From JAICND01 sp040905905 (lineage in GTDB: Bacteria; Actinomycetota; Acidimicrobiia; Spongiisociales; ZC4RG35), in contig JBBDQN010000032.1 of the NCBI GenBank assembly GCA_040905905.1, positions 55,268-119,267 of the forward strand: a stretch of 64,000 nucleotides of DNA, given 5' to 3'. Every line of letters begins with the position of its first letter. Position 1 is the stretch's first letter. The notes below the pieces were generated by a model. The model was given only the letters and a program-made list of their open reading frames with translations. It had not been told where the DNA came from and did not search any database. Position numbers and translations under genes: made by a program. Shown piece after piece: positions 53,826-61,273 of this stretch.

Positions 53826-54305
53826 ATGGAGAACGTGGAGCAGATTTGGAAGGTGGTCGAGCCCTATCTCGCCGCCGAGCGTCTTGAACTCGATGATCTC
53901 GAGTTGCTCGGGCGCGGGCGAGCTCGCACCCTCCGCGTCACGGTCGATCGGTCGGGAGGGATTGATCTCGACCGCCTTTCCGAGGTTTCCCGAGGACTAT
54001 CTCGTCTCCTCGACAACGAAACCGAGCTCGACGGGCCGTATCACCTCGAAGTTACGTCACCTGGTCTGGAGCGCAAGCTCACCAGGCCGTCCCAATTTCA
54101 GAAGTCGGTCGGGCGGGAAGTGGTTGTCAAGACCTCCGCCTCGACGGTGCGCGGGCTCTTGAACGCCGCCAGCGATGACACCCTCACTTTGCAACCTGAC
54201 GACTCGGACAGCCTCGAACTTTCCTACGACTCCGTCATTTCGGCCCGGACGGTCTTTCGGTGGGAGCGTGCGCCTAAGCCTGGCGGCTCGGGAGGCAAGT
54301 CGTGA
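53826..54305 (+). CDS. rimP: Ribosome maturation factor RimP
   Basis: 159 residues with TLRVTVDRSGGIDLDRLSEV and LEVTSPGLERKLTRPSQF, both diagnostic. Assists 30S assembly. ATG 53826 is preferred over the frame from 53724, which would translate the leader hairpin. GAGAGAAG just before it is a weak ribosome-binding site. Overlaps nusA by 4 bases (GTGA). Confidence 0.93.
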   Translation: MENVEQIWKVVEPYLAAERLELDDLELLGRGRARTLRVTVDRSGGIDLDRLSEVSRGLSRLLDNETELDGPYHLEVTSPGLERKLTRPSQFQKSVGREVVVKTSASTVRGLLNAASDDTLTLQPDDSDSLELSYDSVISARTVFRWERAPKPGGSGGKS

Positions 54306-55456
54306 AGATCGACACCCAGGTAATGGACGCTTTGGAGCTCCTTGGTCGGGAGAGGGGGGTCAGTGTCGACGCCATCCTCGATGCCCTCGCCAACGCTCTC
54401 GTCTCTGCCTACAAACGCAGTCCGGGTGCGGCTGAGGAAGCCCGGGTCACCATTGATCCCGATTCGGGCGACATCATCGTTTACGCCCAGGAACTGGACG
54501 AAGATGGAAACGTCACCCGCGAGTGGGAAGACACTCCCGACGACTTTGGTCGCATCGCAGCCCAAACGGCCAAACAGGTGATTCAGCAGCGGCTGCGCGA
54601 CGTCAAACGCGAACAGGTCTACGACGTCTATGCCGGACGTGAGGGCGACCTCATTACCGGGATCGTGCAACAGGTCGACGGCCGGTTCACCATCCTCGAC
54701 CTGGGAGACGCCGAAGCCATCCTGCCGGGGTCCGAGCGCATCCCCTATGAGCGCCTCGAGCGGGGCAACCGGGTGAAAGCACTGATTCTCGAGGTTCGCA
54801 ACGAGACCAAGGGGCCCCAGATCGTCGTCAGCCGGAGCCACCCCGATTTGGTCCGGCGCTTGCTCGAGTTGGAAGTGCCCGAGTTGGCCGATAACACGGT
54901 TGAGATCGTCGCCATCGCCCGGGAGCCTGGCCATCGCACCAAGATCGCCGTGATCTCTCACGACCCGAACGTGGACCCAAAAGGGGCGTGTGTCGGCGCT
55001 AGGGGATCGCGGGTCCGCCAGGTTGTCAACGAGTTACGGGGCGAGAAAGTCGACGTCGTGCAATGGCGCGACAATGTCGGCCAGTTCATCGCCGAGGCCC
55101 TCGGTCCCGCCAAGGTCAAAGAGGTAAAGGTTGACGAGGCCAACAAGGTGGCCGATGTCATCGTTTCCGAGCACCAGCTTTCGCTAGCCATCGGCAAGGA
55201 AGGTCAGAACGCCCGGCTGGCGGCGCGGTTGTCCGGCTACAAGGTCGACATTCGCTCCGACCATGTGCCCGAGCCGGTCGTTGAAGAGGCGCCGCCGCCA
55301 GTGGACGTGCCGCCAGTGGACGTGCCGCCAGTGGACGTGCCGCCAGTGGAAGAGGCGCCAGTCGTTCCCGAGGGGGACGCAGAGGAACAGGTGTCGGTCG
55401 GTGTTGTCGCCGAGTCGGAGGCCCCCCCGGAGCCAGCAGAAGAGCCGGGTGATTAG
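54302..55456 (+). CDS. nusA: Transcription termination/antitermination factor NusA
   Basis: 384 residues. N-terminal RNA-polymerase-binding domain (1-110), S1 domain (GDLITGIVQQVDGRFTILDL), KH1 (DPKGACVGARGSRVRQVVNE) and KH2 (LSLAIGKEGQNARLAARL), then an acidic Pro/Val-rich tail of about 65 residues containing the repeat PPVDV. GTG start overlaps rimP. The ylxR gene usually between nusA and infB is missing; infB begins on the last base of the nusA stop. Confidence 0.95.
   Translation: MKIDTQVMDALELLGRERGVSVDAILDALANALVSAYKRSPGAAEEARVTIDPDSGDIIVYAQELDEDGNVTREWEDTPDDFGRIAAQTAKQVIQQRLRDVKREQVYDVYAGREGDLITGIVQQVDGRFTILDLGDAEAILPGSERIPYERLERGNRVKALILEVRNETKGPQIVVSRSHPDLVRRLLELEVPELADNTVEIVAIAREPGHRTKIAVISHDPNVDPKGACVGARGSRVRQVVNELRGEKVDVVQWRDNVGQFIAEALGPAKVKEVKVDEANKVADVIVSEHQLSLAIGKEGQNARLAARLSGYKVDIRSDHVPEPVVEEAPPPVDVPPVDVPPVDVPPVEEAPVVPEGDAEEQVSVGVVAESEAPPEPAEEPGD
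55301..55360 (+). repeat. 15-base tandem repeat in the nusA 3' end
   Basis: GTGGACGTGCCGCCA occurs three times in a row (55301-55345) plus a degenerate fourth unit, encoding VDVPP repeats. Its length is a multiple of three, so copy changes would keep the frame. Confidence 0.85.
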
Positions 55457-57474
55457 TGGCCAAGGTACGTGTTTACGAACTCGCCCGAGAGCTCGGGGTC
55501 GAGTCCAAGGTGGTGTTGGAGCAGGCCCATCTGTTGGGCATCGATGCAAAAACCGCTTCCTCCAGCGTTGAGGAGACCGACGGTGAGCTGATCAAGCTCG
55601 CTCTCAGCGAAGACAAGGCGTCGTTAGCTGTTGCAGAGGACCCCGTCGAACTCGTAGAAACTCCTGCCGCCGAAGCCGCGCCGATACCGGTCGAACCGCC
55701 GCCACCCCCTCAGGAGGTGAAGGTAGTCACCCTCAAAGAAGGGGCGACCGTAGGAGAATTCGCTACTGCCCTGGGGGAAAGTCCCGGCGACGTGGTCAAG
55801 GCCCTGCTCACCCGGGGGGTCATCGCCGGTGTGGGACACCTAATGCCCGTCGATCATCTCGACACAGTGGCCGAGTCGTTTGGGGCCATGGTCGAAGTCG
55901 AGCGAGAAACGGTGCGACCCACTCTCAAGCAGAAGCGCCGCTTCGACGACGACCCCGCCGACCTGGCGCCGCGCCCACCGGTGGTCACCATCATGGGCCA
56001 CGTGGACCACGGCAAGACGACATTGCTCGACACCATTCGCAAGGCCAACGTCGTCGCCGGGGAACAGGGCGGTATCACCCAGCACATCGGGGCTTATCAG
56101 GTGGATGTGGCGGGCCGCCGGATCACCTTCATCGACACCCCTGGCCACGAGGCTTTCACCACCCTGCGGGCCCGTGGGGCCGAGGTGACCGACATCGTGG
56201 TTCTGGTCGTGGCTGCCAACGACGGTGTGATGCCTCAGACCATCGAGGCCATCAGCCACACCAAGGCCGCCGGGGTGCGGATGGTGGTGGCCATCAACAA
56301 GGTCGATCTGCCTGACGCCGACCCTCTACGGGTGCGGACCATGCTGACCGAGTTTGAGGTCGTGACCGAGGACCTCGGGGGCGACATTCCGGCCGTGGAG
56401 CTGTCCGCCCTCAACGGCACAGGCGTCGACAACCTGCTCGAGATCCTCGACCTCATCGCCCAACTCGAGGATTACAGAGCCAACCCCAAGCCCCCAGCCT
56501 CGGGTGTGGTGATCGAATCACAGCTCGACCCGGGGATGGGCCCCACCGCAACTCTCATCGTGCAAAGGGGAACGCTTCGGGCTGGTGACGCGTTAGTGGC
56601 CGGGTCGTCAGCGGGACGGGTGAGGGCGATGATGGACCACATGGGAAGCCGCATGCAGGAGGCCCCGCCGTCCAGCCCGGCCCTGGTCATGGGCTGGACC
56701 GAGATCCCCACCGCCGGGGATGCCTTCGAGGTGGTCGCCAGCGACCGCGAGGCCCGCAGCCAGGCGGAACAGACGCTCCACTCCCAACGTGAGGCGATGC
56801 TCAACGCCCCTGCCAACGCCCGCGAACGGCTCGCCAATCTGCTCGAGCAGCTTCGGGCTGAAGAAGCCGAGTTGCGGGTAGTTCTCAAGGCGGACACCAA
56901 CGGGTCGCTCGAAGCGCTGCGTGAGTCTCTGGCGAAGATCAAGCGGGATGACGCTCGCATTGAGGTGATGCATGGTGCCATTGGTGGCATCAATGAGAAC
57001 GACGTGAAGCTGGCTGAGGTGACCGAATCGGTCGTAATCGGATTCAACGTTCGCCCCGACGGCAAAACCAGGCGGTTGGCCGAGGAAAAAGGCATCGAGA
57101 TCCGCACCTACGGAATCATCTACGAGTTGTTGGAAGAGCTCGAGCAGATGATGGTCGGACGACTGGCACCGGATGAGGTGGAGGTCGTGCTCGGTACCGC
57201 CGAAGTGAGGGCTACCTTCAAGGTCCCCCGCATCGGAACGGTGGCGGGTTGTTACGTCACCGAGGGCGAGATCGTTCGCAACGCCCGCGCCCGGCTGCTG
57301 CGAAATGGAGTCGTTGTTCTCGACGGGCAGATCGGATCGCTGCGCCGTTTCAAGGACGACGTGCGCAGTGTCGCTTCCGGATTCGAGTGTGGCATCGGTC
57401 TGGAGGGCTTCAACGACATCAAGGAGGGTGATGTCATCGAGGCGTACCAGATCCGGGAGATCGCTCGCGTCTGA
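55456..57474 (+). CDS. infB: Translation initiation factor IF-2
   Basis: 672 residues. N-terminal IF2_N motif (VYELARELGVESKVVLEQAH), a short linker compared with the ~900-residue enterobacterial form, second IF2_N (ATVGEFATALGESPGDVVKAL), then G domain GHVDHGKTTLLD (about 182), DTPGHEAFTTLRARG, NKVDLPD, and domains II-IV. Places fMet-tRNA on the 30S subunit. GTG start; followed by ylxP with a one-base overlap. Confidence 0.96.
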   Translation: MAKVRVYELARELGVESKVVLEQAHLLGIDAKTASSSVEETDGELIKLALSEDKASLAVAEDPVELVETPAAEAAPIPVEPPPPPQEVKVVTLKEGATVGEFATALGESPGDVVKALLTRGVIAGVGHLMPVDHLDTVAESFGAMVEVERETVRPTLKQKRRFDDDPADLAPRPPVVTIMGHVDHGKTTLLDTIRKANVVAGEQGGITQHIGAYQVDVAGRRITFIDTPGHEAFTTLRARGAEVTDIVVLVVAANDGVMPQTIEAISHTKAAGVRMVVAINKVDLPDADPLRVRTMLTEFEVVTEDLGGDIPAVELSALNGTGVDNLLEILDLIAQLEDYRANPKPPASGVVIESQLDPGMGPTATLIVQRGTLRAGDALVAGSSAGRVRAMMDHMGSRMQEAPPSSPALVMGWTEIPTAGDAFEVVASDREARSQAEQTLHSQREAMLNAPANARERLANLLEQLRAEEAELRVVLKADTNGSLEALRESLAKIKRDDARIEVMHGAIGGINENDVKLAEVTESVVIGFNVRPDGKTRRLAEEKGIEIRTYGIIYELLEELEQMMVGRLAPDEVEVVLGTAEVRATFKVPRIGTVAGCYVTEGEIVRNARARLLRNGVVVLDGQIGSLRRFKDDVRSVASGFECGIGLEGFNDIKEGDVIEAYQIREIARV

Positions 57475-57767
57475 TGCGGGCAGCTGCCCTGCGCATCGAA
57501 GTTCGCCTCCATCACGGCCAGTCGCTCAAGGAGAAGAGAGCCGTGCTGCGACCGGTCATCGAAGGCCTGCGAAGGTTGGTCTCGGTGAGCGTCGCCGAGG
57601 TTGATCATCACGACAAGTGGCAAAGGTCGGCGATAGGAGTGGCCGTAGTTGCGACCGACGCCGGGAGGCTTGACCACTTGATCACCCGGATACATCGCTA
57701 CTTTGACGATCAGCTCGAGCTGGAGGTGGTCAAGATTGACGTGCATCACATGGAGGAGTCACCATGA
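57474..57767 (+). CDS. DUF503 protein YlxP
   Basis: 97 residues. HHGQSLKEKRAVLRPVIEGL and RSAIGVAVVATDAGRLDHLI are typical of DUF503, a ferredoxin-like fold protein encoded between infB and rbfA in Gram-positives. Probably a ribosome-biogenesis helper; not biochemically settled. One-base overlap with infB and 4-base overlap with rbfA. Confidence 0.9.
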   Translation: MRAAALRIEVRLHHGQSLKEKRAVLRPVIEGLRRLVSVSVAEVDHHDKWQRSAIGVAVVATDAGRLDHLITRIHRYFDDQLELEVVKIDVHHMEESP

Positions 57768-58132
57768 GTAAGCCGTCGTACCCGCGCGCCCGCAGGGTCA
57801 ACGCCATCGTCCACGAGGTCGTGGCCGAGGAGATCGAACGGCTCACCGACCCCCGGCTAGCGATGGTGACGGTAACGGCGGTCTCGGTGGCCCCCGACAT
57901 GCGCAGGGCTACGGTGTTTTTCTCATCGTTCGATCTCAGCCAACTCGCCGAAGCGCAGGCGGGTCTGCGGGCAGCGGCTCCCCGCCTGCGTTTGGCCATT
58001 GGCCGCGAGGTTCGCATCAAGTTCACCCCGGTCCTCGAGTTTGTTCCAGATCAAGGTGTGCTTCAGGGTGAGAAGATCGAAGCCCTGCTCCGTGAGCTCA
58101 CCAGCGACAAAGATGAGCCGACCGATGAGTGA
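57764..58132 (+). CDS. rbfA: Ribosome-binding factor A
   Basis: 122 residues with a single KH-like domain: RARRVNAIVHEVVAEEIERL, DPRLAMVTVTAVSVAPDMRRATVFFS and RLRLAIGREVRIKFTPVLEFVPD. Required for late 16S rRNA maturation at low temperature in other bacteria. Overlaps ylxP by 4 and the DHH gene by 8 bases. Confidence 0.94.
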   Translation: MSKPSYPRARRVNAIVHEVVAEEIERLTDPRLAMVTVTAVSVAPDMRRATVFFSSFDLSQLAEAQAGLRAAAPRLRLAIGREVRIKFTPVLEFVPDQGVLQGEKIEALLRELTSDKDEPTDE

Positions 58133-59096
58133 GAGGTTTCCTGACCTTCAGGAGGCTGCCGCCAAGCTGGTGGCGGCCGATGAGGTGGTCCTGACCTGTC
58201 ACGTTGGGCCCGATGGTGATGCTCTCGGCAGCATGCTGGCGGTGGCAGTGGCGGCGGCGGCCGCGGGAAAAAAGGTGCTGCCAAGCTTCGGGCCGCCGTT
58301 TCTTCTGCCTCCGACCTATCGATTTCTTCCGACCGATCTGCTGGTGCCACCAGAGGCGGTTCCTCCCCACCCTGAGCTCATGTTGAGCTTCGACGCCGCC
58401 GGGCTCGACCGCCTCTCGGGCATGGCCGGTCCCGCCACCGGTGCCGCCTGTCTGATAGTGCTCGATCACCATGTGGCAGGATCGGGCGGCTTCGGTCACC
58501 TCAATCTGATCGATGTCACCGCGGCCGCGACCGCTGAGATCGCCCATGCTTTGATCACTGCGGCCGGCTGGCCCGTCGACCAGGTGGTTGCCCAGTGTCT
58601 TCTGACCGGTCTGGTCACCGACACGGGACGTTTTCAATACTCGAACACCCGGCCCGAGACACTGCGGTTGGCCGCCGATCTGGTGGCAGCGGGGGCCAGC
58701 CCGGATTTGATCGGCCGCCACATCTACGAAGAGTCACCCTTCCGTTACCTGAGCGTGGCTGCCAGGGTGCTGGGTCGAGCCCAGCTCGAGACTCGTGCCG
58801 CTTTGGTGTGGAGTGCCCTCTATCAGTCGGACCTCACCGAGGTAGGAATCGAAATGACCGATACCGACCCCCTGATCGATCTGGTCCGGTTGCCCGTCGA
58901 GGCCAGGGTGGCCTTGTTGCTGAAAGAACAGGCCGAAGGGGGCTTCAAGGCCAGCATGCGCTCCCGGGGGGAGGTGGACGTCGGGCGCATCGCCGCAAGC
59001 CAGGGCGGTGGTGGTCACCACAATGCGGCCGGCTTCTCTCATGCGGGCCCGGTCGACGAGATCGTCGCGGCCGTCGTGGCCCAACTCAGCAAATGA
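58125..59096 (+). CDS. nrnA: DHH-family oligoribonuclease/pAp phosphatase NrnA
   Basis: 323 residues. DHH domain with HVGPDGDALGSMLAV, FDAAGLDRL and VLDHHVAGSGG; C-terminal DHHA1 domain with GGGGHHNAAGFS. Degrades short RNA oligonucleotides and cyclic-dinucleotide products such as pApA or pGpG, and pAp. The first motif has HVGPDGDA, close to the usual H..PDGDA. ATG 58125 is chosen; the longer frame lies in rbfA. Confidence 0.92.
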   Translation: MSERFPDLQEAAAKLVAADEVVLTCHVGPDGDALGSMLAVAVAAAAAGKKVLPSFGPPFLLPPTYRFLPTDLLVPPEAVPPHPELMLSFDAAGLDRLSGMAGPATGAACLIVLDHHVAGSGGFGHLNLIDVTAAATAEIAHALITAAGWPVDQVVAQCLLTGLVTDTGRFQYSNTRPETLRLAADLVAAGASPDLIGRHIYEESPFRYLSVAARVLGRAQLETRAALVWSALYQSDLTEVGIEMTDTDPLIDLVRLPVEARVALLLKEQAEGGFKASMRSRGEVDVGRIAASQGGGGHHNAAGFSHAGPVDEIVAAVVAQLSK

Positions 59097-59953
59097 GCCG
59101 AACCGGGTTTCTGGTGGTGGACAAACCACCTGGGCCCACCTCCCACGACATCGTGGCCGAGGCTCGCCGCGCTACCGGCATCACCAAGATCGGTCACGCC
59201 GGAACCCTTGACCCGCCTGCCACCGGGGCGCTGGTGTTGGCCCTGGGCAGGGCCACCAGGCTTATCCGGTACGTCCAGGACTTCGATAAGGAGTACCACG
59301 CGATGGTGTCCTTCGGAATCGCAACGACCACCGGTGATGCCACTGGAGAGGAAGTAGAGCGACGGCCGATGCCAATCTCCGCCGGGGAGGTCGAAGGTGT
59401 GTTGGCCGGATTTCGAGGAAACATCGAGCAGATGCCACCGATGGTGTCGGCGTTGAAAATCGGGGGGAAGCGCCTCTATGAGATTGCCCGCAAGGGTGAG
59501 GAGGTGGAGCGCCCACCCCGTCCAGTCCATGTCTATCAGCTCGAGTTGAAATCATTCGAGCCTGGCGAACACCCCAGGGCCGAGCTGTGGGTCGTGTGTT
59601 CCAAGGGCACCTACATAAGGACTCTGGCCGACGACATAGCAAGGGCGCTCGGTGGTCGGGCCCACCTCACCGCCTTGCGTCGCACCAGAGTTGGCGAATT
59701 CTCAGTGGCGAGGTCGCCCACGCAGTTGAGTTGGGAGGGATGGGAGAAGGCCCTTCTGCCCCTCGAGGCTGCCGCAGCGGGCATGGAGCAGGTGATCCTC
59801 AACGAAGCCGAGTCTCAGGCGGTTTCGCACGGTCGGCCGGTGTCCTCGTCTGGTCCGGAGGGGCCGCTTGCCATGGTCGATGATGGCGGCCGGTTAATGG
59901 CCGTCTATCGCCGGAGTGGCGAAGAGGCGCGGGCCGAAGTGGTCCTGGCGTGA
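59093..59953 (+). CDS. truB: tRNA pseudouridine-55 synthase TruB
   Basis: 286 residues. GFLVVDKPPGPTSHDIV, catalytic Asp in GHAGTLDPPATGAL (about residue 42), and YHAMVSFGIATTTGDATG are diagnostic; a C-terminal domain follows. Modifies U55 in the tRNA T-loop. Overlaps nrnA and ribF by 4 bases each. Confidence 0.95.
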   Translation: MSRTGFLVVDKPPGPTSHDIVAEARRATGITKIGHAGTLDPPATGALVLALGRATRLIRYVQDFDKEYHAMVSFGIATTTGDATGEEVERRPMPISAGEVEGVLAGFRGNIEQMPPMVSALKIGGKRLYEIARKGEEVERPPRPVHVYQLELKSFEPGEHPRAELWVVCSKGTYIRTLADDIARALGGRAHLTALRRTRVGEFSVARSPTQLSWEGWEKALLPLEAAAAGMEQVILNEAESQAVSHGRPVSSSGPEGPLAMVDDGGRLMAVYRRSGEEARAEVVLA

Positions 59954-60873
59954 TCGTCCTTCGCGGTCATCCCTTCGAATGGGAGGTACCCGGATCGACC
60001 GCGGTGACGGTGGGAGTTTTTGACGGGGTCCACATCGGTCATCGCAGGGTTCTGGCCGATCTCGTGAAGGCGGCTCGCGAGAGAGGTCTTCTGCCCGCGG
60101 TCGTGACCTTCGATCCGCATCCGTTGCATTTCCTCGCTCCCGACCGGGCGCCTCTGATGTTGACCTCCGTCGAACAGCGGATCGAGCAGTTTCGTCAGCT
60201 AGGGATTGAGGTGAGCGGGATCCTCCACTTCCCGGACATACGTGATCTCACCGCCGAGGAGTTTGCTACCCAGGTGCTCGCTCCGGCCCTCCAAGCGCAG
60301 TGGGTGGTGGTGGGCGCCGACTTCCGTTTTGGCCGCGACCGCGGTGGTGATGCCGGGTTACTGCAGCGGATGGGGGAGGAGGAGGGGTTCGAGGTTTCGA
60401 TCGTCGATATGTACGGCCGCGAGGAAGAGGTGGTGTCATCGACCCGGATTCGAGCGCTGCTTTCCGAGGGCAATGTCGAGGAAGCGGCCTCGCTGCTCGA
60501 CCGCCCCTATGAGTTGACCGGGGTTGTTCAGCCTGGTGATGGGAGGGGGCGGACGATCGGTTTTCCCACCGCCAACCTGGCTGTGGCTCCCGAACACCTC
60601 CTCCCGGCCAACGGGGTGTACGCCTGCCGGATCCGGGGCGACCTGGGATTGCGCGAAGCCGTGGTGAACATCGGGACCAGGCCAACCTTTGGAGGTCAGG
60701 ATCGCCGGGTGGAGGCCTTTCTCTTCGACTTCGATGGTGATCTCTACGGCCGGGAACTGGCGGTTCGATTCGTCGCCAGGATCAGAGGAGAGCGGACGTT
60801 TGCTGGAGTGGAGGACCTCCGCCGCCAAATCGAAGCCGATGCGGCGGCGGCCCGGGTGTTGCTTGGCGGCTAG
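59950..60873 (+). CDS. ribF: Bifunctional riboflavin kinase/FAD synthetase
   Basis: 307 residues. N-terminal nucleotidyltransferase domain with VGVFDGVHIGHRRVL and the ISSTRIR-like VSSTRIRALLSEG; C-terminal kinase domain with PYELTGVVQPGDGRGRTIGFPTANL. Makes FMN and FAD, cofactors needed by the ETF and acyl-CoA dehydrogenase in this window. GTG start overlapping truB. Confidence 0.95.
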   Translation: MIVLRGHPFEWEVPGSTAVTVGVFDGVHIGHRRVLADLVKAARERGLLPAVVTFDPHPLHFLAPDRAPLMLTSVEQRIEQFRQLGIEVSGILHFPDIRDLTAEEFATQVLAPALQAQWVVVGADFRFGRDRGGDAGLLQRMGEEEGFEVSIVDMYGREEEVVSSTRIRALLSEGNVEEAASLLDRPYELTGVVQPGDGRGRTIGFPTANLAVAPEHLLPANGVYACRIRGDLGLREAVVNIGTRPTFGGQDRRVEAFLFDFDGDLYGRELAVRFVARIRGERTFAGVEDLRRQIEADAAAARVLLGG

Positions 60874-60874
60874 C

Positions 60875-60883
60875 TGCTACAAT
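60875..60883 (+). promoter_or_regulatory. Extended -10 promoter for rpsO
   Basis: TGCTACAAT fits an extended -10 (TGN-TACAAT), just after the ribF stop. Transcription would start near 60890, about 30 bases before the rpsO ATG. No clear -35. Confidence 0.55.
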
Positions 60884-60920
60884 GTCGGCAATCCCCACCA
60901 CATTCAGGTTTGGCGCGTAC

Positions 60921-61178
60921 ATGAAATCAACCAAGGAAGTCATCGGAGAGTTCGGTCACCACGAGACCGACAGTGGCTCGCCCGAGGTTCAGGTCGCTCT
61001 GGTGACAGAGCGCATCAATCACCTCACAGAACATCTCCGTGAGCACAAGGGTGATCATCATGGCCGTCGCGGCCTGCTGATGATGGTGGGTCGGCGCCGC
61101 CGGCTGCTCGATTATCTCCGCAGTCAGGACGTCGAGAGATACCGCAAGCTCGTAGCCCAGCTCGGGCTACGCCGCTAA
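60921..61178 (+). CDS. rpsO: 30S ribosomal protein S15
   Basis: 85 residues: GSPEVQVALVTERINHLTEHL, HHGRRGLLMMVGRRRRLLDYL and the YRKLVAQLGLRR end are conserved S15 sequence. Binds 16S rRNA in the platform. ATG 60921 is preferred over a frame opening at 60882 inside the promoter. Followed by the hairpin-containing pnp leader. Confidence 0.96.
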   Translation: MKSTKEVIGEFGHHETDSGSPEVQVALVTERINHLTEHLREHKGDHHGRRGLLMMVGRRRRLLDYLRSQDVERYRKLVAQLGLRR

Positions 61179-61202
61179 CCAACCGGAGTTTGGTCGGTTG
61201 CT

Positions 61203-61237
61203 AGTTGTGATTGCTTCCGCGGGAAGCAATGACAACT
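61203..61237 (+). promoter_or_regulatory. Long hairpin in the rpsO-pnp intergenic RNA (RNase III-site candidate)
   Basis: AGTTGT/ACAACT and ATTGCTTCC/GGAAGCAAT form a 15-base-pair stem with one G-G mismatch around a GCG loop. A smaller hairpin (CAACCG/CGGTTG, 61180-61200) precedes it. No T-tract follows, so it is not a classical terminator. In E. coli and Streptomyces the pnp leader hairpin is cut by RNase III. Confidence 0.7.
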
Positions 61238-61273
61238 GGTAACGGGCCGGCTCCCCAAGACAAGGAGCACCCT

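Noticed and set aside
54224..54961. 245-codon minus-strand frame opposite nusA
   Set aside because: Shadow frame; the plus strand encodes unmistakable NusA domains.
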